Shown in pieces: positions 1-5,880 of a stretch of 13,180 nt of DNA. Origin of the DNA: an uncultured Bacteroides sp. (GTDB lineage Bacteria; Bacteroidota; Bacteroidia; Bacteroidales; Bacteroidaceae); contig URWP01000048.1 in assembly GCA_900551645.1 (NCBI GenBank), positions 1-13,180 on the forward strand. Reading direction: 5' to 3'. The notes under the pieces are model-generated. The model saw nothing but the letters and a program-made list of their open reading frames with translations, did no database searches and was not told the origin of the DNA. The position numbers and the translations under genes were made by a program. The first letter of the stretch is position 1. Each line of letters begins with the position of its first letter.

Positions 1-114
1 TGCCGTACCTTTTCCGATGGCTCCGTTATAGAGCATAAACAAAGGCTTCTGCAGAAGGAAGCCTCCCCAGAAACTCAGAAATATCAGCAGTAGGAATACG
101 ATTCTTTTTTTCAT
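1..114 (-). CDS. N-terminal fragment of a membrane-anchored protein, possibly LTA synthase/sulfatase family
   Basis: Only the first 38 codons are in the window; the gene runs off the left edge. The ATG at 114 opens a reading frame beginning MKKRIVFLLLIFLSFWGG, a basic start followed by one long hydrophobic segment (about residues 5-21), then LLQKPLFMLYNGAIGKG. A basic-hydrophobic start followed by a short 'FMLYN'-like segment recalls the first membrane helix of Bacteroides LTA-synthase/MdoB-type sulfatases (membrane phosphoglycerol transferases), but this rests on memory of the family and on 38 residues only. It lies 9 bases downstream of the stop of the RNase H gene on the same strand, so the two are probably co-transcribed. 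A signal-anchored protein of another family is equally possible. Confidence 0.45.
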   Translation of the reverse strand, partial: MKKRIVFLLLIFLSFWGGFLLQKPLFMLYNGAIGKGTA

Positions 115-123
115 GACAGTGAT

Positions 124-753
124 TTATTTACGGCCGAAATCGGCGGGAACTTCTCCCCAGCGTTCGGTTTCCCATTTCAGCAGGGGAGTGGTGTAGGTAT
201 GTGTCTGGAGCCAGTTCTCTGCCCGTTCGATGAGTTGGAAAAGTTGCTCTGTCTTTGGGGTACGCTCCAGTTTGGTCTTGCATTTTTTCTGCCGGACCCA
301 GCTTAGTGCATTTCGGCTGTCGGAATAGATGGGCATCTGCAGGTTCTTCTGTTGCAGCAGGGCCAGTCCGTGTACGATAGCAAGGAATTCTCCGATGTTG
401 TTCGTACCGTGTACGGGGCCGAAGTGGAAGATTTCCTGTCCGGTTTGCAGATAGACTCCCCGGTATTCCATGGGACCGGGATTTCCGCTGCAGGCAGCAT
501 CTACGGCCAGACAGTTCAAGTCGAACCCTTCAGGCAGTTGAGGCTCTCCTACAGGCTTGGATGCTTTCTCTTTCGACGGATGCAGGTAATGATGAGCTGG
601 AGAAGCCAGTGCGGCTTCAGCTTCCTCACGGGTCTCGAACGATTTGTAGAGAGCTCCCTTGTAGTTTTTGATTTGTAGCTGGCAGTCTGTCCAGGAGGTA
701 TATATTCCGGGATTGACTCCTTTCCATACAACGTAATATTTTTGTTTGGCCAT
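124..753 (-). CDS. rnhA: Ribonuclease HI with N-terminal viroplasmin domain
   Basis: Cytosolic nuclease that cuts the RNA strand of RNA-DNA hybrids. The 209-residue protein has a viroplasmin (caulimovirus-VI-like) hybrid-binding domain at about residues 1-53 (MAKQKYYVVWKG..., then AEAAL), a linker, and an RNase H fold from about 80 to the end. Visible catalytic acids are D85 in VDAACSGNPGP, E122 in NNIGEF, D145 in YSDS and D205 in PADFGRK, matching the family DEDD set. The frame is open 7 codons further upstream (ATG at 774). I chose the ATG at 753 because the family starts with MAKxKYYVVWxG and because a -7 promoter match at 772-779 would overlap the upstream ATG. The next gene on the strand begins 9 bases after the stop. 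The domain order is common in Bacteroidetes and Firmicutes. The RNase HI assignment is firm; the start is probable. Confidence 0.93.
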   Translation of the reverse strand: MAKQKYYVVWKGVNPGIYTSWTDCQLQIKNYKGALYKSFETREEAEAALASPAHHYLHPSKEKASKPVGEPQLPEGFDLNCLAVDAACSGNPGPMEYRGVYLQTGQEIFHFGPVHGTNNIGEFLAIVHGLALLQQKNLQMPIYSDSRNALSWVRQKKCKTKLERTPKTEQLFQLIERAENWLQTHTYTTPLLKWETERWGEVPADFGRK

Positions 754-771
754 GTGTGGGGTTTTGATGAA

Positions 772-779
772 CAAAGGTA
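772..779 (-). promoter_or_regulatory. -7 promoter element upstream of RNase HI
   Basis: On the minus strand this reads TACCTTTG, a full match to the Bacteroidetes sigma-ABfr -7 element TAnnTTTG. It would start transcription roughly 10-15 bases before the ATG at 753. No clear -33 TTTG is visible upstream. Confidence 0.55.
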
Positions 780-784
780 CAAAA

Positions 785-815
785 TTTAGTTTTTGAGTTC
801 TTTAGTTTTTGAGTT
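785..815. repeat. Short tandem repeat, 15-bp unit, 16-bp period
   Basis: TTTAGTTTTTGAGTT occurs at 785-799 and again at 801-815, followed by a decayed third copy running into TTTTTAAGTTTG. It lies just upstream of the RNase H promoter, in the gap between that gene and the argS terminator. It is probably a slippage product of AT-rich intergenic DNA. Confidence 0.8.
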
Positions 816-924
816 TTTAAGTTTGTTGACCTACACTGTAAGGGTGGGTTCAGCCTGTCCGGAAAGCGTTTACCAGCGTATTATATCGTTTTTATTTTTT
901 GGTTTCCTTTCTCCCGAAAACGTC

Positions 925-950
925 AAAAGCCCGGCAAATACCGGGCTTTT
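925..950 (-). terminator. Intrinsic terminator of argS (can act in both directions)
   Basis: A perfect 10-bp stem (AAAAGCCCGG / CCGGGCTTTT) with a 6-base loop CAAATA, 20 bases downstream of the argS stop. The stem ends in four T in either reading direction, so it could stop transcripts from both sides. Confidence 0.85.
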
Positions 951-970
951 GTATAAAGATATGTCTGAAA

Positions 971-2788
971 TTACATACGTTCCGGAACTTCGATTCCCAG
1001 CAGGCCCATGGCCAGTTTCACTACCTTACCTACATTTTGGCTCAGTGCGAGACGGAATATCTTCACAGCCTCGTTTTCTTCACGCAGGATGCTGAAGTCG
1101 TGGTAGAACTGGTTGTATTCCTTTACCAAGTCGTAGGCATAATTTGCCAGGATAGACGGGTTGTAGTCCATGCCTGCCTGTGCCACTACGTTGGTGAAAT
1201 CGGCCAGCATCTGGATGAGTCCCTCTTCCTTGGTGCTCAATTCGATACCGGTCGGGATAACTGCCGGGATGCTGATACCAGCTTCGGCGGCCTTCCGCAG
1301 GATAGACTGGATACGTGCGTAGGTATACTGGATGAACGGACCCGTATTTCCGTTGAAGTCGATGGATTCCTTCGGATTGAAGGTCATGTTCTTGCGGGCA
1401 TCTACTTTCAGGATGAAGTATTTCAAGGCACCCAGACCCACGATGCGGGCGATGTCATCAGCTTCCTCCTTAGTCAGGCCGTCCAGCTTACCCAATTCGT
1501 TACTGGTTTCTTTGGCAGTCTCTATCATAGCTTCCATCAGGTCATCGGCATCTACTACCGTACCTTCGCGGCTCTTCATTTTACCTTCCGGCAGTTCCAC
1601 CATTCCGTAAGAGAAGTGTACCAGGTCTTTTCCCCATTCGAAGCCCAGCTTGTCGAGCAGGATAGACAATACCTGGAAGTGGTAGTTCTGTTCGTTACCT
1701 ACCACGTAAATCATCTTGTTGATAGGGTAATCCTGGAAACGCAGCTTGGCGGTACCGATGTCCTGTGTCATGTAAACGGATGTACCGTCAGCACGGAGCA
1801 GTAGCTTGTGGTCCAGTCCTTCGGCAGTCAGGTCGGCCCATACGGAACCGTCTTCCTTGCGGTAGAAGAATCCTTTTTCCAGACCCTCCATTACCTTTTC
1901 CTTACCTTCCAGGTAAGTCTGTGATTCGTAGTAGATTTTATCGAAGCTGACCCCCATCATTTTGTAGGTCTCGTCGAAACCGGCATATACCCAGTCGTTC
2001 ATCTTCTTCCATAGGCTACGTACTTCCGGATCATTGGCTTCCCATTTACGGAGCATTTCGCGGGCTTCCAGCATCAGCGGTGAGTTGGCTTCGGCTTTCG
2101 CCTTGGCTTCCTCTTCGTTCATTCCTTCAGCCAGATATTGGGCCATCAGTTCCTTCACTTCGGCCTTGTAGTGCTTGTCGAAAGCCACGTAATAGTCACC
2201 TATCAGGTGGTCACCCTTCTTGCCCGATGATTCCGGGGTTTCTCCGTTACCGTATTTCAGCCATGCCAGCATAGACTTGCAGATGTGGATACCACGGTCG
2301 TTTACGATGTTGGTCTTTACCACCTTGTTTCCGTTGGCAGCCATGATGTTGGCCAGCGCATTACCCAACAGGTTATTGCGTACATGTCCCAAGTGCAGCG
2401 GTTTGTTGGTGTTCGGCGATGAGTATTCAATCATTACCAGCGGAGCGTCTTCGGCAGCTTTGCGGATGCCCCATTGCGCATCGGCGTGGATACTGTTCAG
2501 CAGTTCAATCCATACGTCCGAAGCGATGGTCAGGTTCAGGAATCCCTTGATGACATTGTAGTTGGCGATAGCCGGTTCATGCTGTTTCAAGTACTCGCCG
2601 ATTTCCTGGGCCGTCTGTTCCGGTCCTTTCTTCGAGAGTTTCAGAAACGGGAATACTACCAGTGTGAGGTGACCTTCGAATTCCTTCTTGGTCTTCTGTA
2701 ACTGTATCATCTTGGCCGGAACTTCCTGCCCGTACAGTTCTTTGACGCCCTTGTGGACGGATTCGGTCAGTTTGTCTACTATATTCAT
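971..2788 (-). CDS. argS: Arginyl-tRNA synthetase
   Basis: Class I aminoacyl-tRNA synthetase that charges tRNA-Arg with arginine using ATP, in the cytosol. The protein is 605 residues, a normal length for bacterial ArgS. The N-terminal ArgS-specific domain (about 1-90) is followed by the catalytic Rossmann fold with the HIGH-class signature at 132-135 (HLGH, in SSPNTNKPLHLGH) and a KMSKS-class loop at 403-410 read as KMKSREGT. The C-terminal DALR-type anticodon-binding domain starts near the conserved GNTGPFIQYTYAR and runs to the end (EVPERM). The start MNIVDKLTESV fits the family and is preceded by a -7 box 38 bases upstream. A strong terminator follows 20 bases after the stop, so it is probably a single-gene unit. 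Nothing in the frame is broken. Identification is firm. Confidence 0.97.
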   Translation of the reverse strand: MNIVDKLTESVHKGVKELYGQEVPAKMIQLQKTKKEFEGHLTLVVFPFLKLSKKGPEQTAQEIGEYLKQHEPAIANYNVIKGFLNLTIASDVWIELLNSIHADAQWGIRKAAEDAPLVMIEYSSPNTNKPLHLGHVRNNLLGNALANIMAANGNKVVKTNIVNDRGIHICKSMLAWLKYGNGETPESSGKKGDHLIGDYYVAFDKHYKAEVKELMAQYLAEGMNEEEAKAKAEANSPLMLEAREMLRKWEANDPEVRSLWKKMNDWVYAGFDETYKMMGVSFDKIYYESQTYLEGKEKVMEGLEKGFFYRKEDGSVWADLTAEGLDHKLLLRADGTSVYMTQDIGTAKLRFQDYPINKMIYVVGNEQNYHFQVLSILLDKLGFEWGKDLVHFSYGMVELPEGKMKSREGTVVDADDLMEAMIETAKETSNELGKLDGLTKEEADDIARIVGLGALKYFILKVDARKNMTFNPKESIDFNGNTGPFIQYTYARIQSILRKAAEAGISIPAVIPTGIELSTKEEGLIQMLADFTNVVAQAGMDYNPSILANYAYDLVKEYNQFYHDFSILREENEAVKIFRLALSQNVGKVVKLAMGLLGIEVPERM

Positions 2789-2825
2789 GAATATCTTGTT
2801 TTATTGATTTTCCGTTTTTCGTTCA

Positions 2826-2833
2826 CAAAGGTA
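2826..2833 (-). promoter_or_regulatory. -7 promoter element of argS
   Basis: The minus strand reads TACCTTTG, a full TAnnTTTG match, 38 bases upstream of the argS ATG. This would give a leader of about 30 bases. No good -33 element is seen. Confidence 0.55.
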
Positions 2834-2865
2834 GTGATTTTTGGTATGATTCCGGTGTTTCCCTG

Positions 2866-3243
2866 TTAATTTCCGCTGACAGGCTTCAGTTTCGGTTGTT
2901 TCTGTAGCCAGTAAGAAGGAGCTATGCCTTCTTTCAGTTTGAATTGTTTGCTGAAATGGGCCAGGTCAGTAAATCCTACCATGCCGGCAAGTGTGCCTAA
3001 AGGTAAATGCCGGTTGGTCAGCATTCGCTTTTTAGCTTCCTCAATGCGGAGTCCGTTCAGCCAGTTGTTGAAATTCATGGCATACGTGTCGTTGATGTAA
3101 TTCGACAGGTACGTACGGTTGATACCCAGTGATTTAGCCATTTTGATGATGGTGATACCTGCTTGCAGGTATTCTTTTCGGAATTCCCAGGCACTCAGCT
3201 TCTGGGAAATCATTTCTAATGTAGCTTTGCTCCTTCGTTCCAT
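2866..3243 (-). CDS. Stand-alone AraC-type DNA-binding protein
   Basis: Probable transcription regulator of 125 residues consisting almost only of an AraC/XylS HTH_18 domain. The first helix-turn-helix region is GITIIKMAKSLGINRTYLSNYIN, the linker helix is NFNNWLNGLRIEEAKKRML, and the second motif GFTDLAHFSKQFKLKEGIAPSYW carries the family's FSKxFKxxxGxxPSxW end. In Bacteroidetes this domain usually sits at the C-terminus of a longer protein with a sensor or membrane part. None is present here, and an in-frame stop at about 3319-3321 closes the frame upstream. An alternative ATG at 3282 would add 13 residues (MYLASRNQKTKTT); I prefer 3243 because a near-match -7 element lies at 3272-3279. It faces away from the plus-strand island, and direct repeats at 3322-3354 lie just upstream, so it may control itself or the island. 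Its target and ligand are unknown. Confidence 0.85.
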   Translation of the reverse strand: MERRSKATLEMISQKLSAWEFRKEYLQAGITIIKMAKSLGINRTYLSNYINDTYAMNFNNWLNGLRIEEAKKRMLTNRHLPLGTLAGMVGFTDLAHFSKQFKLKEGIAPSYWLQKQPKLKPVSGN

Positions 3244-3271
3244 AGTTGTCTTTGTCTTTTGGTTTCTTGAA

Positions 3272-3279
3272 GCAAGGTA
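3272..3279 (-). promoter_or_regulatory. Possible -7 element of the AraC-type regulator
   Basis: The minus strand reads TACCTTGC, one mismatch from TAnnTTTG, 28 bases before the ATG at 3243. It would exclude the upstream ATG at 3282. A weak match with no clear -33. Confidence 0.3.
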
Positions 3280-3321
3280 CAAATCTTTGTCGTATAGTAA
3301 AAACGTGTTTTTCGTATTTAG

Positions 3322-3354
3322 GGGTTATCCGGTAGTTTCGTTGGGTTATCCGGT
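3322..3354. repeat. Two 12-bp direct repeats, 21-bp period (candidate operator)
   Basis: GGGTTATCCGGT occurs at 3322-3333 and exactly again at 3343-3354. The 21-bp period is two helical turns, the kind of spacing used by AraC-family monomers bound to the same DNA face. The shared core GGTTATCC occurs a third time at 3513-3520, before the next plus-strand gene. The pair lies between the divergent AraC-type regulator and the island. Its role as an operator is inferred. Confidence 0.6.
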
Positions 3355-3460
3355 GGTAAATGGGGATTAAATGGGCGAAATAAGATGGCTGCCTTCCTGA
3401 TTTGAAGTGTTTGTCGGGTGAGGCAGGATGCTTTCCTGAATACGATTATTTATATTATTC

Positions 3461-3486
3461 TGAATAAAATCTACTTTTTTTATTCA
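3461..3486. repeat. 9-bp inverted repeat in the regulator/island intergenic region
   Basis: TGAATAAAA (3461-3469) and its exact complement TTTTATTCA (3478-3486) are separated by 8 bases, and TGAATAAAA recurs at 3502-3510. The 3244-3577 gap between the divergent genes holds no gene. It contains these repeats, the GGTTATCC copies and AT-rich sequence. The inverted repeat could be an operator or a weak hairpin. Confidence 0.5.
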
Positions 3487-3577
3487 ATAGGATTGATAAA
3501 ATGAATAAAAACGGTTATCCTCGCTTGAAAAGACAGGTAGAAGGTACTTAATGTCTCATTCTTTAATCATTACTTCC

Positions 3578-3981
3578 ATGAAGAATATCCTACTCAGTCA
3601 ACGTAAGGAACGAGGCAGGCTGCTGTCTCAACCTTATCTTACATGTCATTCAAACTATGATTTCAACGCATTATTGGCAAGCAGGCAGATCAAGCTGATT
3701 ACCGGTCCACGTCGATGTGGAAAGTCTACTCAGGCTTTGCTGATGTTTCAGAATAGGAATTTCGCATACCTGAATTTCGATGACAACGAACTGATCTCCC
3801 ATTGGGATGAAAATTTGGTGATGGAAATGCTGGGAGATGTTTATCCAGAGTATGAGTATCTGCTGCTTGATGAAGTACAGAACATTGATGGATGGGATCT
3901 TTTTGTATCCAAACTTTATTGGAACGGGTAATCGAGAAAGACGGGGACCGGATACAAGTGATTCCTGTCAGGTTGTTTTAA
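3578..3981 (+). pseudogene. Remnant of an AAA_14/DUF4143 ATPase with an internal deletion
   Basis: The left part (3578-3928, about 117 codons) is the N-terminal AAA_14 domain of the ATPases that carry a C-terminal DUF4143. It starts MKNILLSQRKERGRLLSQPYL and has a Walker A GPRRCGKST, then FAYLNFDD, a Walker B YLLLDEVQN and the family's LFVSKLYWNG. The frame then stops at 3929-3931. In another frame, 3928-3981 encodes VIEKDGDRIQVIPVRLF and a stop, which resembles the extreme C-terminus of the same family (a 'DG..I.VIPvw.fL' end). Full members are about 400 residues, so roughly 250 residues appear to have been lost between the two pieces, with a change of frame. The open frame extends upstream to ATG 3551, but the family begins at the second Met. 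The function of these ATPases is poorly known, and this copy cannot be functional as such. Confidence 0.8.
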
Positions 3982-4022
3982 AACATTCCGCAGAGATTTC
4001 TAAACATCTTGTCCTTAAGATT

Positions 4023-4076
4023 GGCTGACACTTATACGGACTGTTTTTGATAGTTGTTGGAACTGTTTTGTCAGCC
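4023..4076. repeat. 54-bp segment bounded by 8-bp inverted repeats
   Basis: GGCTGACA at 4023-4030 and TGTCAGCC at 4069-4076 are perfect complements separated by 38 bases. ACTGTTTT occurs twice inside. The segment lies between the broken ATPase and the intact ATPase gene. It could be a long-loop hairpin, an operator or the remains of a small insertion. Confidence 0.45.
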
Positions 4077-4098
4077 TAGATAGTTTTTAGTTCATACA

Positions 4099-4130
4099 GT
4101 TGGATAAATGAATTTAAAGACCTATCTTCG
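4099..4130 (+). promoter_or_regulatory. Possible promoter of the ATPase/partner gene pair
   Basis: GTTG at 4099-4102 (3 of 4 bases of the -33 TTTG) lies 20 bases before TATCTTCG at 4123-4130, which is one mismatch from TAnnTTTG. The predicted start leaves a leader of about 50 bases to the ATG at 4188. This is an inference from consensus only. Confidence 0.35.
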
Positions 4131-4187
4131 CTTATCGCCACGTGTATATTAGGTTTCACGGAGCGACCATTATGTAACCTTCAGCGT

Positions 4188-5204
4188 ATGATAACAAAAT
4201 TCAAGGCCACAAATTTCACTGTATTTACTGATATAGATATAACTTTCTCACCCGGTATCAATATCATTATCGGAAAGAACGGAACTGGAAAAACCCATCT
4301 GATGAAAGCGATCTATGCCGCATGCTCTCTTATAGACAAACGGATAGACCGTACGTTCGACCAGAAGTTGAACGGGGTATTCATGCCTAACTCTATCGGA
4401 AGACTGGTTCACCGTAGCAAGGGGCGTAATTCGGGTTCCATCACCGTTTACCGGCGCAATGAAGGAGAAATGAAAGACCGTTCCATTTCCTGTTCTCTGA
4501 CCACACTGAACAAGACAGAAGTCAAGAGTAGCGGCTGGAGCGAAGATACACGTTCGGAAGCTGTGTTTATCCCTGTCAAGGATATGTTGGCCAATGCACC
4601 GGGATTCCGTTCACTGTTTAGTCGGAAAGAATTGGCATACGAAGAAATATATTTGGATATTATCGATAAGGCCTTTCTTCCTGTCGCACGTGGAAAACTG
4701 ACTCCGGAACGTGAAAGGCTTCTTGGCATTTTGAATAAGGCCATATCCGGCAAGGTCGTGGAAAAGAACGAGACTTTTTATTTGAAGAATAGAGCCGGTG
4801 AGTTGGAGTTTGCCCTGTTGGCCGAAGGATTCCGGAAATTGGGGTTGCTGTACCGTCTTATCCAAAATGAGACTTTGACCCGAGGTTCTATCCTTTTTTG
4901 GGATGAACCGGAAGCGAACCTGAATCCGCACCTATCGCAGACCGTGGTCAGAATCCTGCTCGAACTACAGAAGACAGGGACACAGATTTTCATTGCTACT
5001 CATGACTATATTCTGCTTAAGGAATTCGAACTTGCCGCTAAAGAAGAGAATGAGATCTTATATCATGTACTGTACCACAACGAAAATGATGTAATTAAGC
5101 ATATTTCTACTCCTGACAGGGATAGTCTGTCCCCAAATGCAATTGATGAAACGTATGCACGGATACTTGACGATGAAATACAGAGAGGACTGAAAGGCTT
5201 ATGA
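4188..5204 (+). CDS. SMC/ABC-like AAA_21 ATPase, probable defence-type cassette
   Basis: A 338-residue cytosolic ATPase of the ABC/SMC-like AAA_15/AAA_21 group. It opens MITKFKATNFTVFTDIDITF, typical of RecF/SMC-like N-termini. Walker A is GKNGTGKT at 29-36, a signature-like LLAEGFRK lies at 210-217, Walker B ILFWDEPE is at 235-242 with D239 and E240, the D-loop ANLNP follows, and the switch histidine is H272 in FIATHDY. The middle (about 50-200) is the usual variable insertion and shows no coiled coil. The frame is intact. Its stop overlaps the start of the next gene as ATGA, indicating translational coupling. ATPases of this kind paired with a small effector recur in anti-phage systems (Septu, PARIS), but the partner here shows neither an HNH nor a TOPRIM motif. 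The fold is firm; the defence role is inferred from architecture and from the decayed neighbourhood. Confidence 0.85.
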   Translation: MITKFKATNFTVFTDIDITFSPGINIIIGKNGTGKTHLMKAIYAACSLIDKRIDRTFDQKLNGVFMPNSIGRLVHRSKGRNSGSITVYRRNEGEMKDRSISCSLTTLNKTEVKSSGWSEDTRSEAVFIPVKDMLANAPGFRSLFSRKELAYEEIYLDIIDKAFLPVARGKLTPERERLLGILNKAISGKVVEKNETFYLKNRAGELEFALLAEGFRKLGLLYRLIQNETLTRGSILFWDEPEANLNPHLSQTVVRILLELQKTGTQIFIATHDYILLKEFELAAKEENEILYHVLYHNENDVIKHISTPDRDSLSPNAIDETYARILDDEIQRGLKGL

Positions 5205-5736
5205 AATTGACACTGACGGAAGAGATGTTCGAATTCGAGTTTCCTGCCGCCAAGGCACTCTATAAATTCGATGAACGTGAGAAACTTTCTCCCACTTACC
5301 ATGGAGCACCGATGCAGGCAGTGGATGTGATGGCCGAATTCGACAGGTTTCAGGATGGATAGAAATTAAGGAATTCACGGGTGAAGAAATAGCAGCCATG
5401 AAGGAAGAAGGCGACCAGCGTAAAAAAGGAGATGATTACCATAACAAGGCGCACCTGACAAAGAATCTCAAACACAAATTCCGAGATACGTTTCTTTATA
5501 GGTATTGTGAGGAGAAAATCCGGAAACCAATCTTATATATCTGTCTGACTAATTTCGATGATGCGTTGAACGGTTTCTTCCGGAAGGAATTGCAGAAACA
5601 ATTGCCTGCAGGCAGACCGAATGTCCGAAGATGGACACGTGAACTGATAGCCAAAGAACGGATTTTCGTCGTCAATCTCCAATCTTGGGAACGTAACTTT
5701 ACAGATAAGCTCGGTACTTGCCTGAAATTGGAATAG
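5201..5736 (+). pseudogene. Frameshifted partner of the AAA_21 ATPase, PD-(D/E)xK-nuclease-like
   Basis: The ATG at 5201 overlaps the ATPase stop and starts MKLTLTEEMFEFEFPAAKAL; this frame stops after 53 codons at 5360-5362. The downstream frame (-1 or +2 shift near 5350-5356) continues without a break as GWIEIKEFTGEEIAAMKEEG and on to 5736. Joined, the two give about 178 residues, so one base seems missing or two extra. The joined reading gives AVDVMAEFDRF followed by WIEIKEF. The first has an Asp (D42) and the second an E-x-K about 12 residues later, each on a hydrophobic strand, which is the layout of a PD-(D/E)xK nuclease core. The C-terminal half is Lys/Arg-rich with KPILYICLTNFDDALNGFF and ELQKQLPAGRP. 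I recognise no named family. It could be a true pseudogene, a sequencing error or a programmed shift. The nuclease reading is an inference. Confidence 0.65.
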
Positions 5737-5745
5737 GCGGTTATT

Positions 5746-5765
5746 ATGAAGCATACTTGCTTCAT
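5746..5765 (+). terminator. Hairpin after the ATPase/partner genes
   Basis: A perfect 8-bp stem ATGAAGCA / TGCTTCAT with a 4-base loop TACT, followed by TTGTTG, 9 bases after the stop at 5736. The position suits a terminator of the plus-strand pair. The T-tract is short. Confidence 0.5.
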
Positions 5766-5825
5766 TTGTTGAGAAGAACGGATGAATAAAAAATAGAGGA
5801 AGAATCTGTCTTTTCAGAAAACGAA

Positions 5826-5859
5826 AGTAGGAAGAAAACTACTTCGTTTTCTTCCTACT
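5826..5859 (-). terminator. Terminator of the surface lipoprotein gene
   Basis: A perfect 14-bp stem (AGTAGGAAGAAAAC / GTTTTCTTCCTACT) with loop TACTTC, 21 bases downstream of the lipoprotein stop. On the minus strand it is followed by TTTCGTTTTC. An overlapping alternative stem (ACGAAAGTAG with CTACTTCGT) uses the same bases. It may also stop plus-strand transcripts that pass 5765. Confidence 0.75.
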
Positions 5860-5880
5860 CGATTGCTTGTTGAGAATTAT

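Noticed and set aside
1559..1580. KMSKS loop of ArgS reads KMKSREGT
   Set aside because: Variation in this loop is common among ArgS proteins, so it is not a sign of inactivation.
899..1804. 301-codon plus-strand frame opposite argS
   Set aside because: Antisense to a well-conserved part of argS and starting before the argS terminator; a shadow of codon bias.
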